This document shows positions 36,603 to 45,657 of a stretch of 47,819 bases of DNA, piece by piece. Position numbers and translations under genes: made by a program. Numbering within the stretch: position 1 is the stretch's first letter; each line of letters opens with the position of its first letter. The notes below the pieces were generated by a model, which saw nothing but the letters and a program-made list of their open reading frames with translations, did no database searches and was not told where the DNA came from. Origin of the DNA: Bacteroidales bacterium (GTDB taxonomy: Bacteria > Bacteroidota > Bacteroidia > Bacteroidales > JAUNSR01); assembly GCA_030539115.1 (NCBI GenBank), contig JAUNSR010000001.1, positions 1-47,819 of the forward strand, written 5' to 3'.

Positions 36603-36787
36603 ATCTATTGTAGTTTTTTTAGTAGGAAAACCTACGCTATGTAATTATTGGCTGTTTACAATTATTAGTCAGCTATTTGAAAAAAATTTATCTATTAATT
36701 ATTGAAAGTATTATCCCTTTACTTGTTATACGGATATTTCTAAATTTTCAACATTTCATTTCAAATAATATTTCAATCCCTAATGTG
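36603..36787. other. 5' leader of the acyl-CoA synthetase gene
   Basis: About 185 bp between the candidate promoter and the start codon. AT-rich, with no clear hairpin or ORF. Confidence 0.3.
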
Positions 36788-36816
36788 CAAATATATGATT
36801 TAATTAGCGATACAAA
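36788..36816 (-). promoter_or_regulatory. Candidate promoter of the acyl-CoA synthetase gene
   Basis: On the minus strand, -33 TTTG (36813-36816) and -7 TATATTTG (36788-36795) with a 17-bp spacer, slightly short of the usual 19-21 bp. Confidence 0.5.
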
Positions 36817-37032
36817 TTTATTAAAATGACATGATTCACTCAAATAAGGATTATTTATAATCAATAATTAAAAAATCTAACTGACATATATAACCAGTTC
36901 AGTTTATTATTTCTTTTATTGTATGGCAGTTAATAACTTTTTATTCTATTTTTTCACTTAGAAAGCAATAGCCTAAAATTTATTTTTTATTGTGAAAGAC
37001 AAAATATTGCCTAACCATATTGTTATTAAAAC

Positions 37033-37062
37033 AAAAAAGGTCATCAAAAAGATGACCTTTCT
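37033..37062 (-). terminator. Intrinsic terminator of pheS
   Basis: AAAGGTCATC (37036-37045) pairs perfectly with GATGACCTTT (37051-37060). On the minus strand the stem runs into CCTTTTTTG, a proper T-run, about 30 bp after the pheS stop. Confidence 0.85.
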
Positions 37063-37093
37063 ATATATAGTTTTATTATAAACAAAAATTACA

Positions 37094-38113
37094 TTAATGA
37101 GCTGACTCAAACTGGTCCAAGAATCGTTTGTCATTTTCAGAGAACATTCTTAAATCTTTAACTCTGTATTTAAGATTAGTGATACGTTCAACGCCCATAC
37201 CCAATGCATATCCGCTGTAAACCTTGCTGTCAATGCCACAAGCCTCAAGAACATTCGGATCGACCATTCCACAACCTAAGATTTCAACCCAACCTGTATA
37301 TTTGCAGAAAGGACAACCTTTTCCACCGCAGATGTTACAGGAAATATCCATTTCAGCCGATGGCTCGGTAAATGGAAAATAAGATGGACGAAGCCTTATT
37401 TTTGTATCAGCACCAAACATCTCTTTTGCAAAGAAAAGCAGAGCCTGTTTAAGGTCGGCAAAAGAAACATTCTTGTCAATATACAATCCCTCAACTTGAT
37501 GAAAGAAGCAATGAGCACGATAAGAAATTGCCTCATTTCTATAAACTCTTCCCGGACAAATGATTCTAATTGGAGGTTTTGAATTCTCCATAACACGGGT
37601 CTGAACAGAAGAAGTATGTGTACGAAGTATTATATCCGGATTGCTTTGAATAAAAAATGTATCCTGCATATCTCTTGCAGGATGGTCTTCGGCAAAATTT
37701 AATGCGCCAAAAACATGCCAGTCATCTTCAACCTCAGGGCCCTCAGCAATTGAAAAGCCTAATCTTCCAAAAATTTCAACAATTTCATTTTTAACTACAG
37801 ATAAAGGATGTCTTGTTCCAACCTCTTCAGGGTAAGATGTTCTTGTTAAATCAATTCCCGGAGCAATAGTATCCTGTTGAGCATATTGTTCCTTAAGGTC
37901 ATTTATCTTATTAAGAGTTTTTTCCTTTAACTCATTCAATAGCTGTCCAACGGCTTTCTTTTCTTCTGAAGCTACATTCCTAAAGTCAGCCATAAGAAGA
38001 GAAATTTCACCTTTTTTGCTAAGATATTTGATTCTTAATGCTTCAATCTCATCAGCAGAAGAAGCAGACAGACCATCTATTTGGTCTAAAAGCGACTTGA
38101 TTTTATTTATCAT
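37094..38113 (-). CDS. pheS: Phenylalanyl-tRNA synthetase alpha subunit
   Basis: A 339-residue class II aminoacyl-tRNA synthetase subunit that forms an alpha2beta2 enzyme with PheT. The N-terminal ~90 residues are the helical tRNA-binding coiled coil. Class II motifs are visible: HPLSVVKNEIVEIF, LRTHTSSVQTRVM and RPSYFPFTEPSAEMDI, then the C-terminal GYALGMGVERITNLKY (motif 3). It contains a Cys cluster CNICGGKGCPFCKYTGW typical of several bacterial PheS proteins. pheT is not adjacent, which is common in Bacteroidetes. A -7 box lies 28 bp upstream and a terminator follows, so it is monocistronic. Confidence 0.97.
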   Translation of the reverse strand: MINKIKSLLDQIDGLSASSADEIEALRIKYLSKKGEISLLMADFRNVASEEKKAVGQLLNELKEKTLNKINDLKEQYAQQDTIAPGIDLTRTSYPEEVGTRHPLSVVKNEIVEIFGRLGFSIAEGPEVEDDWHVFGALNFAEDHPARDMQDTFFIQSNPDIILRTHTSSVQTRVMENSKPPIRIICPGRVYRNEAISYRAHCFFHQVEGLYIDKNVSFADLKQALLFFAKEMFGADTKIRLRPSYFPFTEPSAEMDISCNICGGKGCPFCKYTGWVEILGCGMVDPNVLEACGIDSKVYSGYALGMGVERITNLKYRVKDLRMFSENDKRFLDQFESAH

Positions 38114-38140
38114 TTTGGCAGTGTTTTCTTATTTTTCCTG

Positions 38141-38148
38141 CAAATGTA
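38141..38148 (-). promoter_or_regulatory. Candidate -7 box of pheS
   Basis: The minus strand reads TACATTTG, 28 bp upstream of the pheS ATG. A matching -33 TTTG is not evident, so the leader would be short, about 20 nt. Confidence 0.5.
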
Positions 38149-38811
38149 ATAAAACTCAACTTGAGAGAGTCTTTTTTATTGCATAATTTTATATCATTAT
38201 ACTTTTATGACTTTATTGGGCTCTTAATCTTTGTTTGAATAACCATGATTTGTGGATATTATGTTCTTTAATGGTTGGTTAGATATTTGAAGAAACAACA
38301 AAAAACCATGTATTTATGTTATTAAATGTGTAACACATCATAAATTGTGAAAAGACGTAAAAAAATAATTTATTATTCTATCCAATTATTTGTTTTATTT
38401 TAAAATTCAAAAATTTTTCTTTTTAATCCTTATGGATATTTCTATTTAATTTAACTTTGAAGAACCAAAATCAATGAATATTGTTATAGATTAAATGTTT
38501 CTTTAAAGTATAGGCTTGTTTTAATTGAATTATATGATTACTGTTAATTAAAATTCCGATAAAATATTGAATATTCACAAAAGGATACATTTATATCTTA
38601 TTGAATAATAATAGCATTAAACAAAACTATTTAAATCAAATGATTTTTGAAGTCAAATTAATTATTTATCAATAGTATATAAATTTATGATCTTAATATT
38701 TTACAATAATTTATTAAGAAACAGAAAATTATTTTTAGAAAATATTTTCCTTAATAATTTATAAAAGCAAAAAAGTTATTCTCTCCAAATTGACTATTTA
38801 TAATTCAAATT
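38149..38811. other. Long AT-rich region between pheS and tilS
   Basis: About 660 bp between divergent genes, with no ORF of note, no RNA gene and no recognisable repeat copy. Runs of A and T dominate; a regulatory role is possible, but nothing specific is visible. Confidence 0.4.
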
Positions 38812-40155
38812 ATGGATCCTGAAAGATCACTATTATCAAAAGTTGAATCGTTTATCAAAGAAAAGAAAATGTTTACTAAAGAGGCACCAATCATAGTTGG
38901 ATTGAGCGGAGGTGCTGATTCAGTAGCATTATTGGATGTTTTATCAACACTTGGTTATAATTGTATAGCCGCTCATTGCAATTTTCATCTTAGAGGTGAG
39001 GAATCTGCCAGAGATCATGAATTTTCAAGAATGCAGGCTAAAAATCACAGCGCTAAATTCGAGGAAATAAATTTTGATGCAAAAGCCTATGCCCTTGAAA
39101 ATGGGCTTTCAATTGAGATGGCATGTCGGGAGCTTCGTTATGAATGGTTTTATAAACTCATTGACAAATATATGGCTCAATCAATTGCAATTGCTCACCA
39201 TTTGGATGATTCTATTGAAACATTTTTTTTAAATCTTCTTAGAGGAACAGGAATTGCCGGGCTAAGTGGGATAAATGCAGTGAATGATAAAGTGGTGCGT
39301 CCTTTTCTATGCTTAGGAAGGAAAGAAATAGAAGATTATCTTTCTTTTAGAAACATAGATTTCATTACAGACTCTACAAATCTTCAGGACATATATACCA
39401 GAAACAAAGTCAGGCTTCAATTGATTCCTTTATTGAAATCAATTAATCCAAATGCTTGTGAATCTGTTGTAAAGACAATAAATAATTTGCAAATGACTGA
39501 ACGCATTTATATAAATGCAATTAAAAATTCAATAGAAAATATCACAAGAAATGATGGAGAGAATCTTATAATAGATATACCAAAACTGCTAAACGAGTCA
39601 GATCCAAAGGCTGTAATCTTTGAGATTCTTAAAAATTACGGCATTTCATCAAAAATGATAGATGACATTTTCAGCTCTCTATATGCAATTTCGGGAAAAC
39701 TATTCTATTCAAAGGATTACAGAGTAATAAAAGACAGGGACAAGATTATTGTTACCAAGAGGTCGGTTAATGAAACACAGGAGACTTTTCTTATCAATGA
39801 AGATACCTTTAGAATTGACTACCCCGTTGAAATGATTTTTGAAAGTTTTGACAACTTCCCTGACTTTAAGGCACCTTCCGATCCAAATACCGCTTGCTTT
39901 GATACCGACATTCTCTCATTTCCTCTAATTATGAGGCATTGGATTTTGGGAGACAAATTCTCTCCTTTTGGAATGAAGGGAATGAAAAAAATAAGCGATT
40001 ATTTTTCAGATCACAAGTTCTCTATTTCCGACAAAGAAAAAACTTGGCTTTTAGTTAGTGATGATAATATCATTTGGATTGTTGGAGAAAGATCTGATAA
40101 TAGATATAGAGTAACTCCCAAAACAAAGCATATATTGATGGTTACATTGAAATAA
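38812..40155 (+). CDS. tilS: tRNA(Ile)-lysidine synthase TilS
   Basis: A 447-residue N-type ATP pyrophosphatase that converts C34 of the CAU-anticodon tRNA-Ile to lysidine. The PP-loop is LSGGADSVALL (31-41). The family motif HCNFHLRGEESARD follows, then AIAHHLDDSIETFFLNLLRG and the GLSGI motif, and the C-terminal TilS domain (WILGDKFSPFGMKGMKKISD) begins near 380. Essential in most bacteria. Cytosolic. rho follows 389 bp later on the same strand, with its own candidate promoter. Confidence 0.96.
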   Translation: MDPERSLLSKVESFIKEKKMFTKEAPIIVGLSGGADSVALLDVLSTLGYNCIAAHCNFHLRGEESARDHEFSRMQAKNHSAKFEEINFDAKAYALENGLSIEMACRELRYEWFYKLIDKYMAQSIAIAHHLDDSIETFFLNLLRGTGIAGLSGINAVNDKVVRPFLCLGRKEIEDYLSFRNIDFITDSTNLQDIYTRNKVRLQLIPLLKSINPNACESVVKTINNLQMTERIYINAIKNSIENITRNDGENLIIDIPKLLNESDPKAVIFEILKNYGISSKMIDDIFSSLYAISGKLFYSKDYRVIKDRDKIIVTKRSVNETQETFLINEDTFRIDYPVEMIFESFDNFPDFKAPSDPNTACFDTDILSFPLIMRHWILGDKFSPFGMKGMKKISDYFSDHKFSISDKEKTWLLVSDDNIIWIVGERSDNRYRVTPKTKHILMVTLK

Positions 40156-40544
40156 AATTATAACAATGTAAAACAAAAAACGCTATTAAAAATATGTGTG
40201 CAGTCTCTTGAAAAAGCAACTTGTTTCCTTAATAAAACATATTGGCGTTTTGAGAATGCAAAATGGTTTTTCTGTTATTTGATAAAGAGGTATAATTGAA
40301 AAATTAAATCTCATTTTACAATAAATTTGTATTACTTTATTTCAAAATATAAAAAAGAATGCTATTTTTGCAATAAATACTAAGGCCCTTCCATTGGGTA
40401 AAATTACTTCTCAATTATTAAAACACGTAAATCCTTTTTTTATCGTTATTATTTTTAAACAGTTAAGAGTTCCTTGACTCTTGTTTGAATATTAATTGTC
40501 TAGTAGTAAAAAATCTGAATTGAAAATTTACATTTCCTAAATCA
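40156..40544. other. Intergenic region and long rho leader
   Basis: About 390 bp. A -7 box at 40363-40370 would leave a rho leader of about 165 nt. No ORF or stable hairpin was recognised in it. The leader length would leave room for autoregulation by Rho. Confidence 0.4.
40363..40370 (+). promoter_or_regulatory. Candidate -7 box of rho
   Basis: TATTTTTG followed by CAATAAATAC fits TAnnTTTG. No good -33 element at the expected spacing. Confidence 0.45.
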
Positions 40545-42743
40545 ATGTATAACATATTAGAATTAAACGAGAAAGAACTATCTGGATTAAAGCAGATTGC
40601 TAAAGAGATGGGTATAAAAAAAATCGATTCTTTAGCTAAAGAAGAATTGGTTTACAAAATTCTTGATCAGCAAGCAATTGATTTAGCAGGTCAGAAAATA
40701 GCTTCGGAAAAAGAAAGCCCTGAAAAACCGGCAAGAAAAAAACGAGAATCGGTAAAAGATAAAAAAATTGCCAAGCCTGTTTCTTCCGATACAAAGAAAC
40801 AATCACCAGAGAAAGCTTCTTTGAAAGATAATAAAGTGGAAACAGTAAAAAAGCGTGGTCCTAAAAAGAAATCAGACTTACCGGAGGTTTCTTCTGCAAA
40901 GGTTGCCGATAATTTAAAAAGTGCTCCAATCAAAAAAGACAAAGTAATTAAAAAGACTGAGTTTGACAATGCAACAACGAAGCCTGAGAATTCTCAGAAG
41001 CAGATTATTGCAGCACCAAAATCTGAAACTGAAAAAACAAAACCACTTGATGCTTCAAAAATTTCTACAGCACGAGTAAATAATGATTTAAATGTCTCAG
41101 ACGACATCAACGAATCAAACAATCTTCAACAGCAGAAATCTAAAACAAATTTCAGACATTCTATTGAAGATGAAGCTTCTCAATCTATTAAAGACAAGAC
41201 TGATGACGTTTCAGCTTCTGATACAGAAGAGAAACTTATTGATGAAAAAATCATTGAACAAAACAAACAAGCATTTCAGTCTTTCTTTCCTCTCAAAAAC
41301 AAACCTATTTTAAATAACCGCCGTTCTCAACAGCATCAAAGGGATATTAGAAATGACAATCGCATCTCTTCCAATAAAGATGTCCAAAGCAATGACAAAT
41401 CAGAGCTGAGAGATGAGAAAATCGAAAGGTTTGAAAGAAATGAGCGCATTGAAAGATCTACTGACCGCACTGACAGACAGATTGACAGAAATGACCGTTC
41501 GAATGAAAGAATTGAAAGAATAAATGATCGCTTTGACAGAAATGACAGAAACGACCGTCTTTCAAGAATGGACAATAAAACTCAAAACGACATTGTTGTT
41601 AAAGAGAAAGAAAAGCCTTACGATTTCGAAGGAATTCTTAACGGATCTGGCGTGCTTGAGATTTTAAGTGACGGCTATGGTTTTCTTCGTTCTCCTGACT
41701 ACAACTATTTTACTTCCCCTGATGATATTTATGTTTCTCAGTCACAGATAAAATTGTTCGGTCTTAAAACAGGCGATGTTGTCGAGGGTCCTATACGTCC
41801 TCCTAAAGAGGGAGAAAGATTCTTCCCTCTTGTTAAGGTTGAGAAAATCAATGGACGTACTCCGGAGTATGTAAGAGACAGAGTCCCTTTTGAACATCTT
41901 ACACCACTTTTCCCTGAAGAAAAATTCAATCTTACCAAAGGTTATAACGACACACTCTCTACAAGAGTTGTTGATATGTTCTCACCTATTGGCAAAGGAC
42001 AACGTGCTTTAATTGTTGCCCCTCCAAAAACTGGTAAAACAGTTCTTTTAAAAGACATTGCAAATGCAATTTCTGCAAATCATCCTGAAGTTTATATGAT
42101 TATTCTTCTTATTGATGAGCGCCCGGAAGAGGTTACCGACATGGCAAGGAGCGTTAATGCAGAGGTTATTTCCTCAACCTTTGACGAACCTGCAGAAAAG
42201 CATGTGAAAGTAGCCGATATAGTTCTTGAAAAAGCTAAAAGAATGACCGAATGCGGACATGATGTTGTTATTCTTCTTGACTCAATCACAAGACTTGCCC
42301 GTGCTTTCAATACTGTTTCTCCTGCATCGGGCAAAGTCCTTTCCGGAGGTGTCGATGCAAACGCTCTGCAAAAGCCAAAAAGATTTTTTGGAGCTGCCAG
42401 AAATATTGAAAACGGCGGCAGCTTAACAATCATTGCCACTGCACTGATAGAAACAGGCTCTAAAATGGATGAGGTTATATTTGAAGAGTTTAAAGGTACA
42501 GGTAATATGGAATTGCAACTTGACAGGAAATTATCAAACAAAAGAATATTCCCTGCTGTTGATATTCTTGCTTCAAGCACTCGTCGCGATGATCTTCTTC
42601 TTGATAAAGACACTTTAAATAGAATGTGGATTCTTAGACGTTACCTTTCAGATATGAATTCCATTGAAGCTATGAATTTTATTTGCAAGAGAATGGAGAC
42701 AACAAGAAATAATCAGGAACTTCTTCTTTCAATGAATGATTAA
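40545..42743 (+). CDS. rho: Transcription termination factor Rho with long disordered N-terminal insertion
   Basis: 732 residues versus ~420 in E. coli. The first ~45 residues form the Rho N-terminal helical domain ([20 protein letters not shown]). Residues about 50-355 are a low-complexity, Lys/Glu/Ser-rich then Arg/Asp-rich insertion; 288-343 are near-perfect ER/RND repeats ([22 protein letters not shown]). The RNA-binding cold-shock-like domain starts near 359 ([19 protein letters not shown]), the Walker A is [10 protein letters not shown] near 493, and the Q/R-loop region [20 protein letters not shown] is intact. Similar insertions occur in other Bacteroidetes Rho proteins and have been linked to phase separation in Bacteroides. 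A strong terminator follows. Confidence 0.96.
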   Translation: MYNILELNEKELSGLKQIAKEMGIKKIDSLAKEELVYKILDQQAIDLAGQKIASEKESPEKPARKKRESVKDKKIAKPVSSDTKKQSPEKASLKDNKVETVKKRGPKKKSDLPEVSSAKVADNLKSAPIKKDKVIKKTEFDNATTKPENSQKQIIAAPKSETEKTKPLDASKISTARVNNDLNVSDDINESNNLQQQKSKTNFRHSIEDEASQSIKDKTDDVSASDTEEKLIDEKIIEQNKQAFQSFFPLKNKPILNNRRSQQHQRDIRNDNRISSNKDVQSNDKSELRDEKIERFERNERIERSTDRTDRQIDRNDRSNERIERINDRFDRNDRNDRLSRMDNKTQNDIVVKEKEKPYDFEGILNGSGVLEILSDGYGFLRSPDYNYFTSPDDIYVSQSQIKLFGLKTGDVVEGPIRPPKEGERFFPLVKVEKINGRTPEYVRDRVPFEHLTPLFPEEKFNLTKGYNDTLSTRVVDMFSPIGKGQRALIVAPPKTGKTVLLKDIANAISANHPEVYMIILLIDERPEEVTDMARSVNAEVISSTFDEPAEKHVKVADIVLEKAKRMTECGHDVVILLDSITRLARAFNTVSPASGKVLSGGVDANALQKPKRFFGAARNIENGGSLTIIATALIETGSKMDEVIFEEFKGTGNMELQLDRKLSNKRIFPAVDILASSTRRDDLLLDKDTLNRMWILRRYLSDMNSIEAMNFICKRMETTRNNQELLLSMND

Positions 42744-43064
42744 CAAAAGGTCATTTATCAAAATTTGAGTAAAATCATCTTATAAATTATGATTAAAGCC
42801 GGAAAAGAAACTGATCTCTTTTCCGGCTTTCTCTTTATTACTCTTATGTCCATGTTTAATAACAAAATGTTATTCTTCCGATAAACCTATCCGTATATCC
42901 AAATTTACTTTATTACGATTCCTTTTTTCATTACTGACTGAAAATTTCCACAAATTTTTTTACAATTAACAAATTATTATTATTCGGATCTAAATGTAGC
43001 CTACAATTATATGTTTAACCATTGTTTAGGTCAGAATGGTACGGCTGGAATAATAATGCCATCC
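42744..43064. other. Intergenic region between rho and the decarboxylase gene
   Basis: 321 bp between convergent genes, holding the rho terminator at 42795-42835. The remainder is AT-rich and shows nothing further. Confidence 0.4.
42795..42835 (+). terminator. Intrinsic terminator of rho
   Basis: A perfect 14-bp stem, AAAGCCGGAAAAGA (42795-42808) with TCTTTTCCGGCTTT (42817-42830), followed by CTCTTTATT. It lies about 50 bp after the rho stop codon. Confidence 0.85.
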
Positions 43065-44822
43065 TTAGTAAGATATAAGTTCCTTTTCCACCTCATCTCT
43101 TGCAGCCAAAATACAATCTTTTACATGATCAAGAACGTCAGGCGTTACGAACACATTCATCGGATAGACCTTTAATGCATAAACGACTGCCTCGGCATCT
43201 TTACCATCCTCGTTATAAGATGCATTTCTAAAGCCTGTACTATATGCCATGTGAGGAGTAAACTTATCATTTACTTTTTTACCAGAAACATACCAGTTAA
43301 ACAGTTTCTCTCCTATTGCCTGTGTAAAAGCATTATATTTAAGAAGGTCGGAACGATGATTAGGATCATTCAATTCTTTGCTGAATTGATTTTTACCATC
43401 CATTCCTTTAGGATATATTCTAAACAAAGAGATAAATCCGCTGTTATCAGGATCACAGTTTGCCATTTCAGGAGCGGCATTAATAATGGAATCCATATAA
43501 TATCTAACCTCAAGTATTCCACCTAAAATAGACTGCAAGCCCTCAATTCCCAAATATTTCATAGTTGCCCAACCAGCCAAAGAACCGGCAGCACTTCTTG
43601 AAACTTCCAAAGTATAATACATAGGGTTATAAGGCGTCACCTCCTGAAGGTAAGCATAATTACCTCTTCTCATTATTGTCTCGAACTCCGCAGCATCCCT
43701 ATATAAAAAGCAGCTGCTTACATAAGGCGACCAACCAAATTTATGAAAATCAATACCAACGGCATCAGCATGATGGATTCCTCTAATTAGAGAAAGATTT
43801 CTCTTCAATATATTCTTTATCTCATCAGAGAATTCCATAGGATTGGCATCAAAGTCATATTTTTCAAAAACCTTCCACGACCAACCGGCAACAGCATCTG
43901 CATAAAGCAAAGCCTTTCCATAGCCATCAGGATTTGGATATTTGTCCATTAACTCTCTTATCCGAGCTATAGGGTCAAAAACACTGGCATCAGTTGTTCC
44001 CATTGTGCAAACGACTTCTATAACAGGGATTTTCTTTTCGTGGAATTCTTTCAATGTAGCCTCCAATGCTCCCAACTCCATTTGATTTGTCATAGGATCA
44101 GTAGGTATAAGCACTATATTATCCATACCTATTCCGGTCCAATCTGTTGCATTTTCCCTGCAATAATGTGATTGTGCCGATACTATCACTTTTCCATCGA
44201 CTCTTATTCCCTTATTTCTTGAATCGGGAAGCACTCTTGTAAGTGCATATTTAAGACCATAAAGCCAACAGCCGCTTCCTCCATAAGTATAAATACAACC
44301 GGCTTTAGTTGGCGCCCAATCAAAAAGTCCGGCGAGCATTCCTGCGCTTTCCAATTCTGCTTTATGTACATTCCATGCATATTCTCCCTCAATGATATTT
44401 GGCATATACATCAATGGCAAAGTAGAGGCTACTATGCTTGCCACATTTGGCTGAGGCCAAACATTCGCCATTGTCAATGGACTGGCAACATTAGGCATTC
44501 CATCAAACAATGAAACAGCATCTTTTATTACCTGGTCCAAAGATTCTGATTTCTGAGGAAACTCCTTATCTTTTATATTAGGATATGTATAGGTCAATGC
44601 CGAATTATCGCCTAAATAAGCAGGTCCTCCCGGTTCAGGCCTTAAGTCATCAATTTCTTTTATAAATTTCATCATATTTTTGGCAAGAGGATCATCCTCC
44701 ATTTTAAAAGGAGAAGGAAATTCACCAATCATTGACTTTCTGTAAGCAGCCCACTTGGGAGCATCGGGTTTAATCTTCCCCTGTTCATCCCAGATTTGAT
44801 TTTTTTGATTAATTGTTGCCAT
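43065..44822 (-). CDS. Group II PLP-dependent amino-acid decarboxylase (Glu/Asp type)
   Basis: 585 residues. The fold-type I group II decarboxylase motifs are present in variant form: SAQSHY with H219 (cofactor stacking), TMGTTDASVFDPI (273-285), ADAVAGW with D309 (usually DAAWGG), and the PLP lysine K361 in DFHKFGWSPY (usually HKW). Enzymes of this class decarboxylate Glu, Asp, DABA or aromatic amino acids. The long N-terminal part and sequence style resemble glutamate/aspartate-type members, but the substrate cannot be set. A single gene; no antiporter is adjacent, although two AspT-type exchangers lie 15-18 kb away. Roles in acid resistance or beta-alanine/GABA formation are guesses. Confidence 0.85.
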   Translation of the reverse strand: MATINQKNQIWDEQGKIKPDAPKWAAYRKSMIGEFPSPFKMEDDPLAKNMMKFIKEIDDLRPEPGGPAYLGDNSALTYTYPNIKDKEFPQKSESLDQVIKDAVSLFDGMPNVASPLTMANVWPQPNVASIVASTLPLMYMPNIIEGEYAWNVHKAELESAGMLAGLFDWAPTKAGCIYTYGGSGCWLYGLKYALTRVLPDSRNKGIRVDGKVIVSAQSHYCRENATDWTGIGMDNIVLIPTDPMTNQMELGALEATLKEFHEKKIPVIEVVCTMGTTDASVFDPIARIRELMDKYPNPDGYGKALLYADAVAGWSWKVFEKYDFDANPMEFSDEIKNILKRNLSLIRGIHHADAVGIDFHKFGWSPYVSSCFLYRDAAEFETIMRRGNYAYLQEVTPYNPMYYTLEVSRSAAGSLAGWATMKYLGIEGLQSILGGILEVRYYMDSIINAAPEMANCDPDNSGFISLFRIYPKGMDGKNQFSKELNDPNHRSDLLKYNAFTQAIGEKLFNWYVSGKKVNDKFTPHMAYSTGFRNASYNEDGKDAEAVVYALKVYPMNVFVTPDVLDHVKDCILAARDEVEKELISY

Positions 44823-45024
44823 AAGAACGCTATTGTTTATTATTAAAAGCTTTATCTCAAATATTTATTAAGACTTGATTTTATAACATTCTTACAAGAG
44901 AAAAGATTAATTTCTTTTGCTTCATTGATTTTTTTTAATTTTAAATATGTTTTCTAAAACACTTTATTTAATGAACTAAGCATCAATAATTGTTTATCAC
45001 AATTAATTGAACATATCAAAAACA

Positions 45025-45062
45025 ACTGCTGCCCGTAATGTTGGAACATTACGGGCAGCAGT
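45025..45062 (-). terminator. Near-perfect 18-bp inverted repeat / terminator of the YbaK-type gene
   Basis: ACTGCTGCCCGTAATGTT (45025-45042) and its exact reverse complement (45045-45062) are separated by only GG, so about 3 bp must open to form the loop. On the minus strand the stem is followed by TGTTTTTG, so it can end the ybaK transcript. The GC-rich arm stands out from the AT-rich surroundings. Confidence 0.8.
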
Positions 45063-45108
45063 CTAAAACGATATCCGCTTTATTGATTATTATATATTTA
45101 TATTATCT

Positions 45109-45585
45109 CTATTCTATAATATCGCTCACATTTATTTTTTGAAAATTGACCAAATCTTTTGGATCTATTTTAAGCTGAAGACCTCTAACACCGGCACTGA
45201 CATAAATAAAAGGATAATCCATGGCTGTTTGATGTATAAACTCAGGATATGGCTTCTTCATCCCAATCGGAGAACAGCCTCCACGAATATACCCTGTCAA
45301 AGAAAGAAGCTCCTTTACATGAATCATCTGTGCACTTTTGTTACCCGATACTTTTGCCGCCTTTTTCAAATCGACATTGGCATCTCCGGGAACTATACAA
45401 ACAAAAAGACCTGTTTTATCGCCTCTTAGCACAAGAGTCTTAAACACTTGATTTATATCCTGACCCAACTGTTGAGCTACATGTGTCGCAGCCAAATAAT
45501 TCTCATCAACATCATAAGCAACAAGCTCATAATTTACACCGGCTTTATCCAAAAGTCTGGCAGCATTAGTTTTTGCAAGCTTCAT
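45109..45585 (-). CDS. ybaK: YbaK/EbsC-type Cys-tRNA(Pro) deacylase
   Basis: A 158-residue single-domain trans-editing protein that hydrolyses mischarged Cys-tRNA(Pro). Family features are LDKAGVNYELVAYDVDENYL at the start, VAQQLGQDINQVFKTLVL, the catalytic-region Lys in FKTLVLRGDK, VPGDANVDLKKAAKVSGNKS and the GYIRGGCSPIGMKK motif. Length is normal. It follows the radical SAM gene on the same strand after a 72-bp gap containing a small 7-bp hairpin (45601-45621). It ends with a strong terminator. Confidence 0.93.
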   Translation of the reverse strand: MKLAKTNAARLLDKAGVNYELVAYDVDENYLAATHVAQQLGQDINQVFKTLVLRGDKTGLFVCIVPGDANVDLKKAAKVSGNKSAQMIHVKELLSLTGYIRGGCSPIGMKKPYPEFIHQTAMDYPFIYVSAGVRGLQLKIDPKDLVNFQKINVSDIIE

Positions 45586-45657
45586 TATATATATTTTTTC
45601 TTCTCCTAAAATTCAGGAGAAAACCGTTAGCTATCAATAAATAAGAATATTTCTCTT

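Noticed and set aside
41408..41575. Short repeated units that look like a CRISPR-type or tandem array
   Set aside because: The repeats are in frame with rho, encode ER/DR units and vary in length with no spacer structure; no cas genes are present.
45601..45621. Hairpin TTCTCCT/AGGAGAA between the radical SAM gene and the YbaK-type gene
   Set aside because: The stem is only 7 bp with no T-run on either strand, so it is not called a terminator; Shine-Dalgarno sequestration is possible but the spacing to the ATG is long and Bacteroidetes rarely rely on such sites.
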